A stretch of DNA of 64,000 nucleotides from Erysipelotrichaceae bacterium (GTDB lineage: Bacteria > Bacillota_I > Bacilli_A > Erysipelotrichales > Erysipelotrichaceae), in contig JAFWEP010000047.1 of assembly GCA_017512885.1 (NCBI GenBank), forward strand, positions 56,457 to 120,456, written 5' to 3'. Below, one piece after another: positions 33,941 through 43,564 of the stretch (its first letter is position 1; each line of letters opens with the position of its first letter). The translations under genes were made by a program, and so were the position numbers. The notes beneath the pieces are model-generated. The model was given only the letters and a program-made list of their open reading frames with translations, did not search any database and was not told the origin of the DNA.

Positions 33941-36520
33941 TCAGGATGTTTTCTCTTCTTCTTTCGGCAGCATCGTTTCCGGGATGACCCTGCGGCGAAG
34001 GAAGCCGCTGCCGCTGCTGGCCAGCGTGATCACAGCGGTATAGTAGATGCCTAAGGCAGCCAGATGGAAGAGGACGTTGGTGTCGTTGATCTGGTTGTAG
34101 ATCAGCAGCATGCCGCTTACGAACAGCAGCATCGTTCCCCGGAAGGTCCGGGAGGCCAGATGGAAGGAAGAGACAGCCATCGCGGAAGAAGACAGGACGT
34201 AGAGGACAGCCAGGGCCCGCAGGATCCCGTACTCTCCCGGAGCCCGTAAGACATAGCTGATGCCGCCCACCGCAATGGCTGCCCAGATCAGGATCTGGAT
34301 CAGGCTCGGCTTATCTTCCCGGATAAAGATATAGGCCAGGAAGAAGTAGGAAGCGACATGCAGGGCCGCCCCGAACCGTAAGGAATACACCATGGTGACA
34401 TCGGCTGCTGCCAGCAGCAGCACGGCCCCCATGATCAGCAGATGGAAACGGTCTTTCTTGCGGCGATAGCCGTAGAAGGCAATGATCAGGGTCAGGAAGC
34501 CGATCAGGACCTTGGTCTGGATATCCAGGGTGTTCTGATCAGGATAGAGGACCATCCGGAAACCTTCGATCAGGAAGGAGATCTGGATCAGGAAGGTACA
34601 GAAGATGGGCAGCGGGCGGAACTTCGCATCCTTCGGCACGAAGCCGCGCTTGCGGCGATGCCGGAAACGCAGCCAGCTGACCAGTACCGAGACCAGGAAG
34701 AGCACGGAGAAGACGGCCAGGAAGAAGATGACCACGGCGCCCAGGACCAGATCGCGCCAGCTGTATTTCTCGAAACTGTCGTTGGCAAAACGGTTCATCC
34801 GGTCGGAGCCGAGATAGTCTGCCGTCTCAAAAGCATCGGTAGTACTGTAATCTTCGGCAATGGAAGAGGTAGAGGTACCGTTGTTGTTGTAGGTCATATG
34901 GAAGCTTTCGCCCTGCACCATTTCGAAGTAATTGGTGGTGACTTCCGCAGGAGTCTGTCTGCCGATCCGGAAGACAGCGTCCATGGTACTGACAGTCTGA
35001 TCGGCATTGGAGATGACTTCCAGGGTATAACGGCGATCGCGGGGGATCATCACCGCGATCTTGCCGTTGGAGACACTGAGGTACTGACGGAAGGCGGAAT
35101 CTTCTTCCTGATAGGAGAGCTTCTCCAGAGCGTAGCTGTCACGGTAAAGAGTAACAGTGACGTCGCCTTCGATATAGACCAGGGTATAGTCGTGACTGCG
35201 GGTGTAGAGTTCCGAAGCCCGCTCTGCGGAGTAGACCCAGGAGATATAGAGTTCCGGCGTGTGGGACTGTAAGAGGTTCGAACCGGCGGTCGCATTGTTA
35301 TTCCAGCGCCGGAAGGCATTCTCACTGGCGAGATAATCCATGGCCAGATAGGCCAGAGAGTTCAGGAAGAGGTTGGCATCCTTGCGGTTCTCTTCGTTGA
35401 TCAGGATCGGGTCATTGGCCATCTCCAGCAGACGTTCCAGCAGGTTGAGAGGATCATGGTCCTCCCAGAGCGAGATCAGGTTGTCCTGCAGGGAGTTCAC
35501 ATAAGTATCGACATCCGGACAGATGCGTAAGAGATAGTCCATGACCACCCGCAGCTGCCGGTTCATCTCCGAATTGGCCCAGTATTCCACTCCCGTTACC
35601 TGACGGTAGACGACATTGGCCCGTAAGCGCCTTGCGGCAAAATCGGAGTCTGTTTCCTGAGCTGGTGTACGCAGGGTGATGCCGTAACGGTGGTAGCCCC
35701 AGTCCGCGAAGGGGATGGCTGTGACCGGATCCATCTTGCCGCAGATATTGAAGATATTGCGGTAGTCGGGACAGTCCTTTTCCCGGGTGGTATACGGTGT
35801 TCCGAAGGTGTAGGCGAAGACGGTATCCTGACTGAAGGTGCCGCTGTCCGATAAACGGGCGGCGGTGATGTTGGTGATGGCAGCCGCCCGGCTGAAGCCG
35901 GAGAGCCAGATCTTCAGCGGACCGTCCAGATGATTCTGGGCCAGATAACCGAAGATGCGGTCATAGACGATCCTGGCTGAACGGTCGAATCCGTCCGGGA
36001 TCATCCCGTTGCCGATCGAGAAGTTGGATTCCCACTCATCGACATAGCCCTGTCCGCAGATACCGACCGCGATCAGCTGGAAGGCGTCTTCGCCTTCCCC
36101 GATCTGCCGGTGTCCGATCACCGTTGATACGGTATACCTTCCGGGATCCTTGTCGTAGTCATCGCTGCGCAGATCCGAGAAGCCGGCATCATGCAGGAAG
36201 TTCCGCAGGTTCTCATCGGCTGTTTCGGCCTTGCTGACAGCAGCATTCGGCCGGAAGGCCGCGGTAGCCAGTCCCAGCGAGAGCTTGGCCAGATCGTGGT
36301 TGTACTCTGCGGCGCTGTTCACGAACCAGGAAGGGTTGAACGGGACACTGAGAGTACGGTCACTGCCGGCAGTGATGCAGTAGAAGGTATCGTCGATGTA
36401 GACGGTCCCGTCTTCGGGAACGGTCTCCGTTCCTTCTTCGGCACAGACCGGCACAAAACAGCCTGCCAGCAGACAGAGCACGAAGAGGAGCTGGATGATC
36501 CGTTTGACAACTGCTTTCAT
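33941..36520 (-). CDS. Lipoprotein with lipase-like alpha/beta-hydrolase domain and a multi-helix membrane domain
   Basis: An 859-residue protein. The N-terminal signal (IIQLLFVLCLLAGC) ends in a lipobox with Cys near residue 21. An extracytoplasmic alpha/beta-hydrolase domain (about 60-310) carries the nucleophile elbow GFSRAA in KIWLSGFSRAAAIT and FAYTFGTPY, as in class 3 lipase/Mbeg1-like (DUF2974) proteins; DPVTAIPFADWGYHRYG may supply the catalytic Asp/His region. After a further extracellular part, a large C-terminal region (about 600-840) has eight or so TM helices ending in a basic tail. The fusion of a hydrolase and a polytopic membrane domain is uncommon. Substrate unknown; no partner gene next to it. 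Confidence 0.8.
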   Translation of the reverse strand: MKAVVKRIIQLLFVLCLLAGCFVPVCAEEGTETVPEDGTVYIDDTFYCITAGSDRTLSVPFNPSWFVNSAAEYNHDLAKLSLGLATAAFRPNAAVSKAETADENLRNFLHDAGFSDLRSDDYDKDPGRYTVSTVIGHRQIGEGEDAFQLIAVGICGQGYVDEWESNFSIGNGMIPDGFDRSARIVYDRIFGYLAQNHLDGPLKIWLSGFSRAAAITNITAARLSDSGTFSQDTVFAYTFGTPYTTREKDCPDYRNIFNICGKMDPVTAIPFADWGYHRYGITLRTPAQETDSDFAARRLRANVVYRQVTGVEYWANSEMNRQLRVVMDYLLRICPDVDTYVNSLQDNLISLWEDHDPLNLLERLLEMANDPILINEENRKDANLFLNSLAYLAMDYLASENAFRRWNNNATAGSNLLQSHTPELYISWVYSAERASELYTRSHDYTLVYIEGDVTVTLYRDSYALEKLSYQEEDSAFRQYLSVSNGKIAVMIPRDRRYTLEVISNADQTVSTMDAVFRIGRQTPAEVTTNYFEMVQGESFHMTYNNNGTSTSSIAEDYSTTDAFETADYLGSDRMNRFANDSFEKYSWRDLVLGAVVIFFLAVFSVLFLVSVLVSWLRFRHRRKRGFVPKDAKFRPLPIFCTFLIQISFLIEGFRMVLYPDQNTLDIQTKVLIGFLTLIIAFYGYRRKKDRFHLLIMGAVLLLAAADVTMVYSLRFGAALHVASYFFLAYIFIREDKPSLIQILIWAAIAVGGISYVLRAPGEYGILRALAVLYVLSSSAMAVSSFHLASRTFRGTMLLFVSGMLLIYNQINDTNVLFHLAALGIYYTAVITLASSGSGFLRRRVIPETMLPKEEEKTS

Positions 36521-36568
36521 AACTTCATTTTAAGCAATTCCCGGTCAAACAGAAAGAAAATTGCGTGT

Positions 36569-37600
36569 TCAGGTTAAAACCAGTGTCCTCCCTTTCAGCA
36601 GTTTCCCTAAGACAGTCTGAAAGTGAGAAGTATCCTTACATTCCATGATCATGGTGATCTTCTCTCCGGCATCCTTGGAAGATGCTCCGCAGTGATAGAT
36701 CTTAAGATCCGGATCGAAAGGATCCAGAAAGAGATAACGGTCATGGACCTTATGATGAGAATGAAGAAGAGTGATCCTTCCCTGCAGGGAAGGATATTCT
36801 TTTAAGAAGTCATTGTATTCATAAAGCTGTAAGGGTGATCTTCCTTTATTGTCAGAGATAAGAGTGATCATGACACCGGAAGGACAGTGCAGGAGGTGTT
36901 TCAGGGTCTTGCTGCTGAGATAGTCATCGACCATAACTAGTTCTTTCCTGGTTTCTGATAAGATCTTCTGATAGGCCAGATCTGCCTTATAGGGTTCACC
37001 ATTCAATATCAGGATCTCTTCCTGTTTCCTGTCTTTCTTAAAGAGCTGTAAGAAGGGAGAGAGCTTGTCCTTGGTGATCATGGACTCTTTCACAGAAGAG
37101 AGATCTTCTTTTAAGAGACGGATATCCTGAGAGTGTTCGGCGGCTGTCTCTAGTAAGCGGATGTAACTGTCGCTGCTTTTTTCTGCCAGTTCAGAAGCTA
37201 TATGATCCTTCATAACTTTAAACAGCCGGATAAGGGTCTTACTCTGCTGCACTGCCAATTCTCCCTTTAATACCGTCATCAGCATATAGATCCCCTGTTC
37301 GGTGAAAACGTAGGGGAGGTAACGGGAGCCTCCTGACTGGCCATGAAAGAGAGAGGAATTCCGTGAGGTCACAATTTGTGACCTCACGGAATCTTCGGTC
37401 TCTTCTCGAGTCAACTGAAACATAAAGTCACTTTCAAACTTCTCTATGTTTCTTTGCACCTGCTGATTAAACGCTTTGGTACTGTAGCCATAGATCTCTG
37501 CTAAGTCACTGTCCAGCATGACCTGCTGTCCCCTGATGGTATAGATCTTGTCCTTCAGTGATCTCTCATCGATCAGTATTAATTGGTTATGCTCCGTCAT
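36569..37600 (-). CDS. ORF6N-PLD-like protein, full copy B
   Basis: A 343-residue paralogue of copy A from the ATG at 37600 with GGAGGAAAAAAACT in front. ORF6N block at about 12-125, linker with heptads (SSDSYIRLLETAAEHSQDIR), PLD-like C-terminus about 205-335 with HDRYLFLD and CGASSKDAG. The variable segment (DSVRSQIVTSRNSSLFHGQS) spans the 35-base palindrome at 37358-37392. The C-terminal half is about 80 % similar to copies A and C, whereas the variable segment differs. A truncated copy lies directly upstream. Confidence 0.85.
   Translation of the reverse strand: MTEHNQLILIDERSLKDKIYTIRGQQVMLDSDLAEIYGYSTKAFNQQVQRNIEKFESDFMFQLTREETEDSVRSQIVTSRNSSLFHGQSGGSRYLPYVFTEQGIYMLMTVLKGELAVQQSKTLIRLFKVMKDHIASELAEKSSDSYIRLLETAAEHSQDIRLLKEDLSSVKESMITKDKLSPFLQLFKKDRKQEEILILNGEPYKADLAYQKILSETRKELVMVDDYLSSKTLKHLLHCPSGVMITLISDNKGRSPLQLYEYNDFLKEYPSLQGRITLLHSHHKVHDRYLFLDPFDPDLKIYHCGASSKDAGEKITMIMECKDTSHFQTVLGKLLKGRTLVLT
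37358..37392. repeat. Coding palindrome 6 (copy B)
   Basis: ATTCCGTGAGGTCACAA / TTGTGACCTCACGGAAT, perfect 17-bp arms, centre T. The longest of the set. Confidence 0.9.
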
Positions 37601-37651
37601 AGTTTTTTTCCTCCGAATCATTATTTCCGGAGAAAAGGAAAAATCCTACCC
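37601..37651 (-). repeat. ORF6N leader repeat B
   Basis: Same leader as at 33383-33433. It is also the 3' end of the truncated cassette upstream, whose frame runs through it (GRIFPFLRK, stop at 37621). Confidence 0.85.
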
Positions 37652-37848
37652 GGATCTGCATCTTTGAGCACTTTTAACATATAGATCCCCTGTTCGGTGA
37701 AAACGTAGGGGAGGTAACGGGAGCCTCCTGACTGTCCCTGAAAAAATGAAGAATTTCGTGAGGTCAAATTTTTTGACCTCACGAGGTCTTCGACTTCCTG
37801 CCTTGTTAGCTGAAACCGGAAGTCTTCATCGAACTTCCCAATCTTGCC
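37621..37848 (-). pseudogene. Truncated ORF6N cassette upstream of copy B
   Basis: Encodes only the middle of the ORF6N domain: KFDEDFRFQLTRQEVEDL, the variable segment VRSKNLTSRNSSFFQGQSGG and YLPYVFTEQGIYML, then leaves the family sequence at KVLK and ends in the leader of copy B. The 5' half is missing: at 37848 homology stops. The variable part resembles copy B (SRNSS-FGQSGGSR) but its palindrome differs. Confidence 0.8.
37756..37784. repeat. Coding palindrome 7 (truncated cassette)
   Basis: TCGTGAGGTCAAA / TTTGACCTCACGA, perfect 13-bp arms, centre TTT. Confidence 0.85.
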
Positions 37849-37913
37849 TCACCCGTGTTGCCGGCAGGTTTTTTGCACCCTTGCCCTGTCACTATGGAAC
37901 AGAGGAAAGAACG

Positions 37914-38216
37914 ATGAGAAAGAGATATGTCACGGTCATCTTTGAAACGAACGGACATCCTTACACCTATGCTTCCTATGACAGTTCTCTGCATACGGGA
38001 GATCTGGCTGTGGTAAAGACAGCCGGAGGGAAGAAGACGGTACTGATCGTAAAGGTCTCTCTTTACGGCAGAGCGGATGCCTGGATCCTGCGTAAGGCGA
38101 ACACAGCTGAAAGAAAACAGTTCCTGAAGAAGGAACCGGAACTGAAGAAGCAGGTACGGGATGAACAGAACTGGATCGATGATCTGGAGATGTTCAGTGC
38201 GATGTGGGAGGAGTAG
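37914..38216 (+). CDS. Small hypothetical protein, SH3-like beta fold likely
   Basis: A 100-residue basic protein starting at the ATG 37914 with AGAGGAAAG in front. A longer frame reaches back to 37746, but that part overlaps the ORF6N fragment on the other strand. MRKRYVTVIFETNGHPYTYA then TGDLAVVKTAGGKKTVLIVK suggests a small beta-barrel; the C-terminus is helical (KKQVRDEQNWIDDLEMFSAM). Family not recognised. It precedes the nucleotidyltransferase gene by nine bases and is likely co-transcribed. Confidence 0.65.
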   Translation: MRKRYVTVIFETNGHPYTYASYDSSLHTGDLAVVKTAGGKKTVLIVKVSLYGRADAWILRKANTAERKQFLKKEPELKKQVRDEQNWIDDLEMFSAMWEE

Positions 38217-38225
38217 AGTAGATAT

Positions 38226-38981
38226 ATGAAAGAAATAATACAGAAGAAACTGAAAGAGATCGAGCAGCAGCATTCTCTGCAGATCCTGCTGGCGGTGGAG
38301 TCCGGTTCCCGGGCCTGGGGTTTTGCCTCCGAAGACAGTGACTATGATGTACGCTTCCTGTATCGGAAGGAAAGAGATGATTATCTGAAACTGGAGAAGA
38401 GAAGAGATACGCTGGAATTCCCTATTGATGATCTGCTGGATATCAGCGGCTGGGACCTGAATAAGACTTTACAGCTGCTGCACAGCAGCAATCCGACCCT
38501 CTTTGAATGGTTCTCTTCCCCGATCGTATATGCCAGAAAAGCAGAGATCAGCAGGATCGAAGAGATTCTGCCGGAGTATTTCTCTCCCCGTAAAAGCATT
38601 CATCATTATCTGAGCATGGCCGAAAGGAATCACCGGGCTTACATAGCTGACAGGGAAACCGTCAGGGCCAAGAAATACTTCTATGTGCTGCGGCCGTTAT
38701 TGGCAGGGAGATACATCCTGCATACGCGAAAGATCCCGCCGATCGTATTTACAGAACTGTGCAGAGAAGAGCTTCCTGTAGAACTGCAGGATACGGTCAG
38801 AGAGCTTTTAAGGATCAAGAAGGAAGTAAAGGAAACGAAAGAGATCCCGGCATTGCCGGAACTGAATGCCTGGCTGTGCGAAGAAATACAGCTTCTGAAG
38901 GAAGCGGCAGAGGAACTGCTGGAAGAAAGAAGTCCGGGATGGGAAGAACTGGATGAAGTGTTCCGGGAGATGCTGAAGTGA
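38226..38981 (+). CDS. RlaP/YcgL-type predicted nucleotidyltransferase
   Basis: A 251-residue protein of the nucleotidyltransferase family PF10127. The polymerase-beta type motif is ESGSRAWGFASEDSDYDVRF with G32-S33 region and the two acidic residues of SDYDV. The helical remainder (about 95-250) is characteristic (MAERNHRAYIADRETVRAKK). The family is associated with RNA repair loci but its substrate is not established. The gene ends before a bidirectional terminator. Confidence 0.88.
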   Translation: MKEIIQKKLKEIEQQHSLQILLAVESGSRAWGFASEDSDYDVRFLYRKERDDYLKLEKRRDTLEFPIDDLLDISGWDLNKTLQLLHSSNPTLFEWFSSPIVYARKAEISRIEEILPEYFSPRKSIHHYLSMAERNHRAYIADRETVRAKKYFYVLRPLLAGRYILHTRKIPPIVFTELCREELPVELQDTVRELLRIKKEVKETKEIPALPELNAWLCEEIQLLKEAAEELLEERSPGWEELDEVFREMLK

Positions 38982-38996
38982 CTTCCTTATAAACAA

Positions 38997-39020
38997 GACC
39001 GTCTGAATGTTCAGACGGTC
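38997..39020. terminator. Bidirectional terminator
   Basis: GACCGTCTGAA / TTCAGACGGTC, perfect 11-bp arms with a two-base centre and T-rich tail TCTTTACTT, between two convergent genes. Confidence 0.88.
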
Positions 39021-39023
39021 TCT

Positions 39024-39833
39024 TTACTTATTCAGGGACAGATGGATCATCTTTACCATGGAGAAGCAGTCAGAGATGACCATGCTTACCTTGGTGGAGA
39101 ACTGCAGCCCTTTCTTCGGGATATGAGCGTAGAAGGGTTCTTCGGCCAGTACCTTCGCATCGATCTTTGCGGCCAGTTCCTCTGCGGAATCAACATAGAA
39201 ATACATCTTTGCATCCGGATGTCCGACGGTCTTCATATGTTTCTTTTTCATCATCGTCATACCGCTTTTGCTGACGGTATCGAAGAGGACTTCGATCTCC
39301 CCGTATCCCTTCAGCATCCTTAACAGACTCAGTACCTTCTCTTCTTCAAAGTAGTAGAAGAGACCGCTGGCAACGATGAGCAGAGGGGCATCCGGGTGTT
39401 TCTTTCGTATCTCTTCGATCCAGTCCTTTTCAAAGGCATCTCCGCTGATCAGTTCTTCTCTTTCTGCTTCTTCCAGCAGTCCTTTCCGGTATTCGATCAC
39501 GTGCGGAAGATCGATCCCGTACCACTTTGTATGTCCGTTGTCATTGCGGTAATACGCTGTCTCCAGACCGCAGCCCAGCTGTACGATGATGCCTTCCGGG
39601 CTGCGGGAAAGAAAGTCCTGAATGTAACGGTCTACGTTGGCAGAGCGGGAAGCAGAGGCCAGAAGGGTATACTGGGTCTGGGTATCGTTCTCGATCAGTC
39701 CTTCCGGCAGTTTCTCCTTCAGCTCCAGTGCTTTTTTGTCATACAGGATATCCCGGCAGTTCTCACTGGCATAGATCCTGCCCAGCATCGGTACGAACAG
39801 GGTATCTTCCACGACTCCCAGCTTCTTTGTCAT
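39024..39833 (-). CDS. Class I SAM-dependent methyltransferase, leucine carboxyl methyltransferase type
   Basis: A 269-residue O-methyltransferase of the PF04072 (LCMT/PpmP-like) group. Motif I is GIIVQLGCGLETAYYR, an acidic loop follows in WYGIDLPHVIEYRK, and PDAPLLIVASGLFYYFEEEK is the motif seen in polyketide O-methyltransferases. Its substrate is not evident and no biosynthetic genes are near. The upstream region contains AGTTAG / CTAACT, a possible operator. Confidence 0.88.
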   Translation of the reverse strand: MTKKLGVVEDTLFVPMLGRIYASENCRDILYDKKALELKEKLPEGLIENDTQTQYTLLASASRSANVDRYIQDFLSRSPEGIIVQLGCGLETAYYRNDNGHTKWYGIDLPHVIEYRKGLLEEAEREELISGDAFEKDWIEEIRKKHPDAPLLIVASGLFYYFEEEKVLSLLRMLKGYGEIEVLFDTVSKSGMTMMKKKHMKTVGHPDAKMYFYVDSAEELAAKIDAKVLAEEPFYAHIPKKGLQFSTKVSMVISDCFSMVKMIHLSLNK

Positions 39834-39982
39834 GTGCTCTCCTCTCTTCCGGTAAATAAGTTAGTTATATCTAACTATATGTAGTGTATCATCGGAATGC
39901 TGTTCCGGCAAAGCTTTTCCTGTATGGGCAGGTTTTTTGTAAGGTACTTCCATCATAATCGGTACTGTGGAGGTAGATGTGT

Positions 39983-40672
39983 ATGAAGAGATTACAGACG
40001 ATCGAAGAAGCCAGAGACTGGTTCTTTACGGTGAGTGACAGCGGGGAATCTTTAGATATGGACAGTCTGGAAGATACGGAGTCCTTGGCGTTCTCGGTAG
40101 GGGACGGAGGTCTTCTCAATGATATCGGGGCCTGTTACTTTGAGGGGAAGGGAGTGAAACAGGATCAGGAGAGAGCGGTAGAACTGTATCAGAAGGGGAC
40201 GGCCTTCGGAGACATGACGGCTGCTTCCAATCTGGGTTTCTGTTACTACTATGGCAACGGTACGAAGAAAGATCTGATGAAGGCTTTCCTGACCTTCAGC
40301 AAGGCCGAGAGACTGGGTTCTCTGGAAGCAGAGTACATGTTAGGGGATATGTACCTGAAGGGAGAGATCGTAGAGAAAGATGTCGCAACGGCTTTCTGTT
40401 CCTATCAGAAACTGTATCAGTACCTGCTGAGGTATGAAGATAACGGGGAAGAAGACCGGGAATATCAGCAGCTGATGTCTGCGGTAAGTAAGAGATTAGC
40501 CAGGTGTTATCACTATGGCTGGGGGACAATGGAAGATAAGGATAAAGCAGAGTATCTCCTGGCCAAGGCAGTATTCTTCTACCGGAAGAGATTGAAGTGG
40601 GGAGACTATTATGCCTCGGAAGGTTATGAGGAAGCGATGGGGATGATGGGGGAGTGGAGAGAGGCACGGTGA
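39983..40672 (+). CDS. Sel1-repeat (TPR-like) protein
   Basis: About 229 residues with several Sel1-like repeats, e.g. GACYFEGKGVKQDQERAVEL, GFCYYYGNGTKKDLMKAFLT, GDMYLKGEIVEKDVATAF and CYHYGWGTMEDKDKAEYLL. Such repeats form helical protein-interaction superstructures. No signal peptide, so cytosolic. ATG at 39983 (GGAGG nine bases upstream) is preferred to 39977. Partner unknown; the end of the gene holds the -35 box of the helicase promoter. Confidence 0.85.
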   Translation: MKRLQTIEEARDWFFTVSDSGESLDMDSLEDTESLAFSVGDGGLLNDIGACYFEGKGVKQDQERAVELYQKGTAFGDMTAASNLGFCYYYGNGTKKDLMKAFLTFSKAERLGSLEAEYMLGDMYLKGEIVEKDVATAFCSYQKLYQYLLRYEDNGEEDREYQQLMSAVSKRLARCYHYGWGTMEDKDKAEYLLAKAVFFYRKRLKWGDYYASEGYEEAMGMMGEWREAR

Positions 40673-40697
40673 CAGGGTGTGCGTTTTTTCCTATAAT
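40669..40697 (+). promoter_or_regulatory. Promoter of the helicase-Nudix pair
   Basis: GTGACA (40669-40674), 17-base spacer, TATAAT (40692-40697). The -35 overlaps the stop of the Sel1 gene. Confidence 0.7.
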
Positions 40698-40731
40698 TGT
40701 GATTAAGAATTGATAAGGTGTGCGGTTGCAT

Positions 40732-43548
40732 ATGAGAGCAGAAAATACGAGCAGATTCTTCACGAACTACACAGAAGAGAAGTTTATCGATAAGCTGAAG
40801 CACAATTTGGATACGTGTGAAGCTTTTTATTTCTCGGTTAGTTTTATTAAGAAACCCGGACTGAAGCTACTCACACCGAATATCGAAGCCGCACTTGCAA
40901 GAGGTGCAAAGGGAAGAATTATCACCTCGACCTATCAGAACTTCACGGACATTGATTCGCTTGTGTACTTTTATAATCTTTGTACGCGTTACCCGAAAAG
41001 CTTTGAATGCAGATTGGATCGGGAATGCTTCAATGATATCCAAGGGAATATAGTAGGTTTCCATTCAAAGGGTTACCTGTTTGAATTCAAAGATTACAAT
41101 GAGTTGTTAGTCGGATCTTCGAATATAACTATCTTCGCGCTCTTAAAGAATATCGAGTGGGATGTTGCAATTGATGACCGCGATGGTTGTCAGACTTATG
41201 AGGCGGCAAAAACGGAGTTTGATAGCCTGTGGGAAAGAACTCTTCCATTAACGACCGATTTGATCGACGAGTATCGTACACGCATTTATTTCTCTATCGA
41301 AAGATGGGACATGGACTACGAGGTTGCTAACTCTGCTATTAAGCCAAACTACATGCAGAGAAAGGCATTGAAAGAACTAAACCGTGTTCGTGCCATGGGT
41401 GCGCAGAGGGCAATGGTAATTGCTGCAGCTGGATCCGGTAAGACGTATCTTGCTGCTTTTGATGCATTGAATATGAATCCAGGCCGTTTGTTGTACATTG
41501 TTCACGAAGGGTCGATACTGACGAAATCGTTAGATACTTTCCGTAGAGTCTTTGGAAAAGATAAAAGCTGCGGATTATACAACGCAGAGCATAAAGAATT
41601 TGATGCTGACTTTGTTTTTTCGACAAATATCACGATGGCAAATTCGCTTGAGCTCTTTAACAAGCGTGCTTTTGATTACATCATTCTGGATGAATGCCAC
41701 CACGCTTCGGCAGAAACCTATCAGAAGATCATCAATTACTTTGAACCGGACTTTCTGTTAGGAATAACGGCAACTCCTGAGCGAATGGATGGCGAAGATA
41801 TCTTTAGCTTGTTCGATCAGAACGTTCCGTATGAGCTCCGACTTCGCGATGCAATCATAAATGGATTGGTAGTGCCTTTCAAATACTACGGTATTCGGGA
41901 CGAATTAATTAGTTTTGGATTACTTGCTACAAAAGGGTTTAAATTCGTCGAACAGTTCTCAGATGAAAAACACTGTGACTTCCTATATCACCAGATCGAG
42001 AAGCACAGGATTCCGGGACAAAAACTAAAAGCGATCGCGTTTTGTCGTGACGTTTCCCATGCAATTCGGATGTCTCAAGCGATGGGCGACTACTATCATA
42101 CACAGTACTTAACTGGGAAAAACTCTGTTGGCGAGCGCATTCGAACCTACAAAGATTTACAGAGTGATACTGCTGATTTAGAGATTTTGTTTACAGTCGA
42201 CATCTTGAATGAAGGTGTTGATATTCCTGGCGTAAACATGGTTTTGTTCCTGCGCCCAACGGATTCACAGACGATCTTTATTCAGCAGTTAGGTCGTGGT
42301 CTGCGAAAGTTCGATGGTAAAGAATATGTGACCGTATTGGATTTCATCGGTAACGATTATAAGAGGAGTGTCCAAATTGCTTTTGCATTGGGTGGATTGT
42401 CTGAGAACTTCGTTGCCGAAAAGAAGCTGGTTGCCGAGATGATCAAAGATGATTTCAGAAGTACCGGTCTCGAAGACTATGGTGTTGAAATTCATCTCGA
42501 TGATCTTAGTAAAAAAGAGATCCTTTCTTATATTGATGAAGTTAATTTCAATACAAGAAGGTTCCTCGAACAGGACTACCGAAACTTCAAAAAGTATATT
42601 AGCGCTTCGAGTTATCCTCGTCATGTAGATTATTTGAATAATGACTATGCTCCGGATCTTATCAAGTTCCTGCAGTCTAAGATTTCAGGGAAAAAGAGCG
42701 TATCGTACTATGGATTCCTAGAGGCTATAGGCGAAGAAAATCTACCTGCATTTGATAGTAGACAGGAAGCATTCATCAAGTATGCGTCAGATATGTTACC
42801 GATCGTTCGGCCTTATGAATACTTGATTATCCAGAAACTGTTGTTGTCTGCAGGGAAAACAACAATTGTCGACCTGGTCAATTATCTGAAGATCAATATC
42901 AAAAACTACTCTGAAGATTCTTTTTCGCATGCTCTGTATTTTATGAAGAAATCTGGTTTCTTTAAAGAAGAAAATGAAACACTCAGTTTTGACAATGTAA
43001 CACTCAACACCGAACTCGATGAGTATATGCATGATCTTGTCGATTATGGACTTGGTAAGTATGATATCGATTATGATGATCTGGCCGAAGGTGAGGTTTT
43101 CGACTTGTGGTCAAAGTATCGCAAAGAGCAGATTCAACAGCTTCTGCTGAAGAACCCCGGCGACATCATGCTTGGTACGAAGATCTATGATGGCGTTATT
43201 TATGCATTTGTAACTGTAATTAAGGGAGAGAACACAAAGGCCGATTTAGTCTACGATGATGGTTATATTGATGAGAGGACATTCCAATGGGAAAGCGTCG
43301 CGAATGTCAGCAACAAAGAACTAAACTCGCTTAAAGCCAGTAACAAAATGCATATCTTTGTCCGGAAGCTGGAGAATGAAGACGGGATTCAGCTGCCATT
43401 CACATATATTGGTGCAGGAAAACCGGAGTTTGTCGAAGGCTCAAAAAAAGCGAATGGTGCATATTTATTCCGAGTAGCGATGGAAGTCGAAGCTCCTGAG
43501 GATATTTATTTCGATTTCAAAAACCCATTTATTGCAAGTAATAGTTAG
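40732..43548 (+). CDS. PLD-nuclease/DEAD-type helicase with DUF3427
   Basis: About 938 residues. N-terminal PLD-like domain (about 1-150; GRIITSTYQNFTDIDSL, HSKGYLF with the HxK motif and GSSNIT). Superfamily 2 helicase core: Walker A AAGSGKTYLAA near 237, DECHHASAETY (motif II) near 319, GITATPERMDG, and motif VI QQLGRGLRKF. The C-terminal third is DUF3427-like. Such fusions are commonly found in defence islands, but a role in phage defence is not shown here. The base composition is clearly more AT-rich than the neighbours, which suggests transfer. ATG 40732 is preferred to GTG 40720. Confidence 0.9.
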   Translation: MRAENTSRFFTNYTEEKFIDKLKHNLDTCEAFYFSVSFIKKPGLKLLTPNIEAALARGAKGRIITSTYQNFTDIDSLVYFYNLCTRYPKSFECRLDRECFNDIQGNIVGFHSKGYLFEFKDYNELLVGSSNITIFALLKNIEWDVAIDDRDGCQTYEAAKTEFDSLWERTLPLTTDLIDEYRTRIYFSIERWDMDYEVANSAIKPNYMQRKALKELNRVRAMGAQRAMVIAAAGSGKTYLAAFDALNMNPGRLLYIVHEGSILTKSLDTFRRVFGKDKSCGLYNAEHKEFDADFVFSTNITMANSLELFNKRAFDYIILDECHHASAETYQKIINYFEPDFLLGITATPERMDGEDIFSLFDQNVPYELRLRDAIINGLVVPFKYYGIRDELISFGLLATKGFKFVEQFSDEKHCDFLYHQIEKHRIPGQKLKAIAFCRDVSHAIRMSQAMGDYYHTQYLTGKNSVGERIRTYKDLQSDTADLEILFTVDILNEGVDIPGVNMVLFLRPTDSQTIFIQQLGRGLRKFDGKEYVTVLDFIGNDYKRSVQIAFALGGLSENFVAEKKLVAEMIKDDFRSTGLEDYGVEIHLDDLSKKEILSYIDEVNFNTRRFLEQDYRNFKKYISASSYPRHVDYLNNDYAPDLIKFLQSKISGKKSVSYYGFLEAIGEENLPAFDSRQEAFIKYASDMLPIVRPYEYLIIQKLLLSAGKTTIVDLVNYLKINIKNYSEDSFSHALYFMKKSGFFKEENETLSFDNVTLNTELDEYMHDLVDYGLGKYDIDYDDLAEGEVFDLWSKYRKEQIQQLLLKNPGDIMLGTKIYDGVIYAFVTVIKGENTKADLVYDDGYIDERTFQWESVANVSNKELNSLKASNKMHIFVRKLENEDGIQLPFTYIGAGKPEFVEGSKKANGAYLFRVAMEVEAPEDIYFDFKNPFIASNS

Positions 43549-43564
43549 TATACGGAGATAAAAC

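Noticed and set aside
37746..37913. N-terminal extension of the 100-residue protein at 37914
   Set aside because: This part overlaps the ORF6N fragment on the opposite strand, has no homologue-like sequence, and a ribosome binding site is present for the ATG at 37914.
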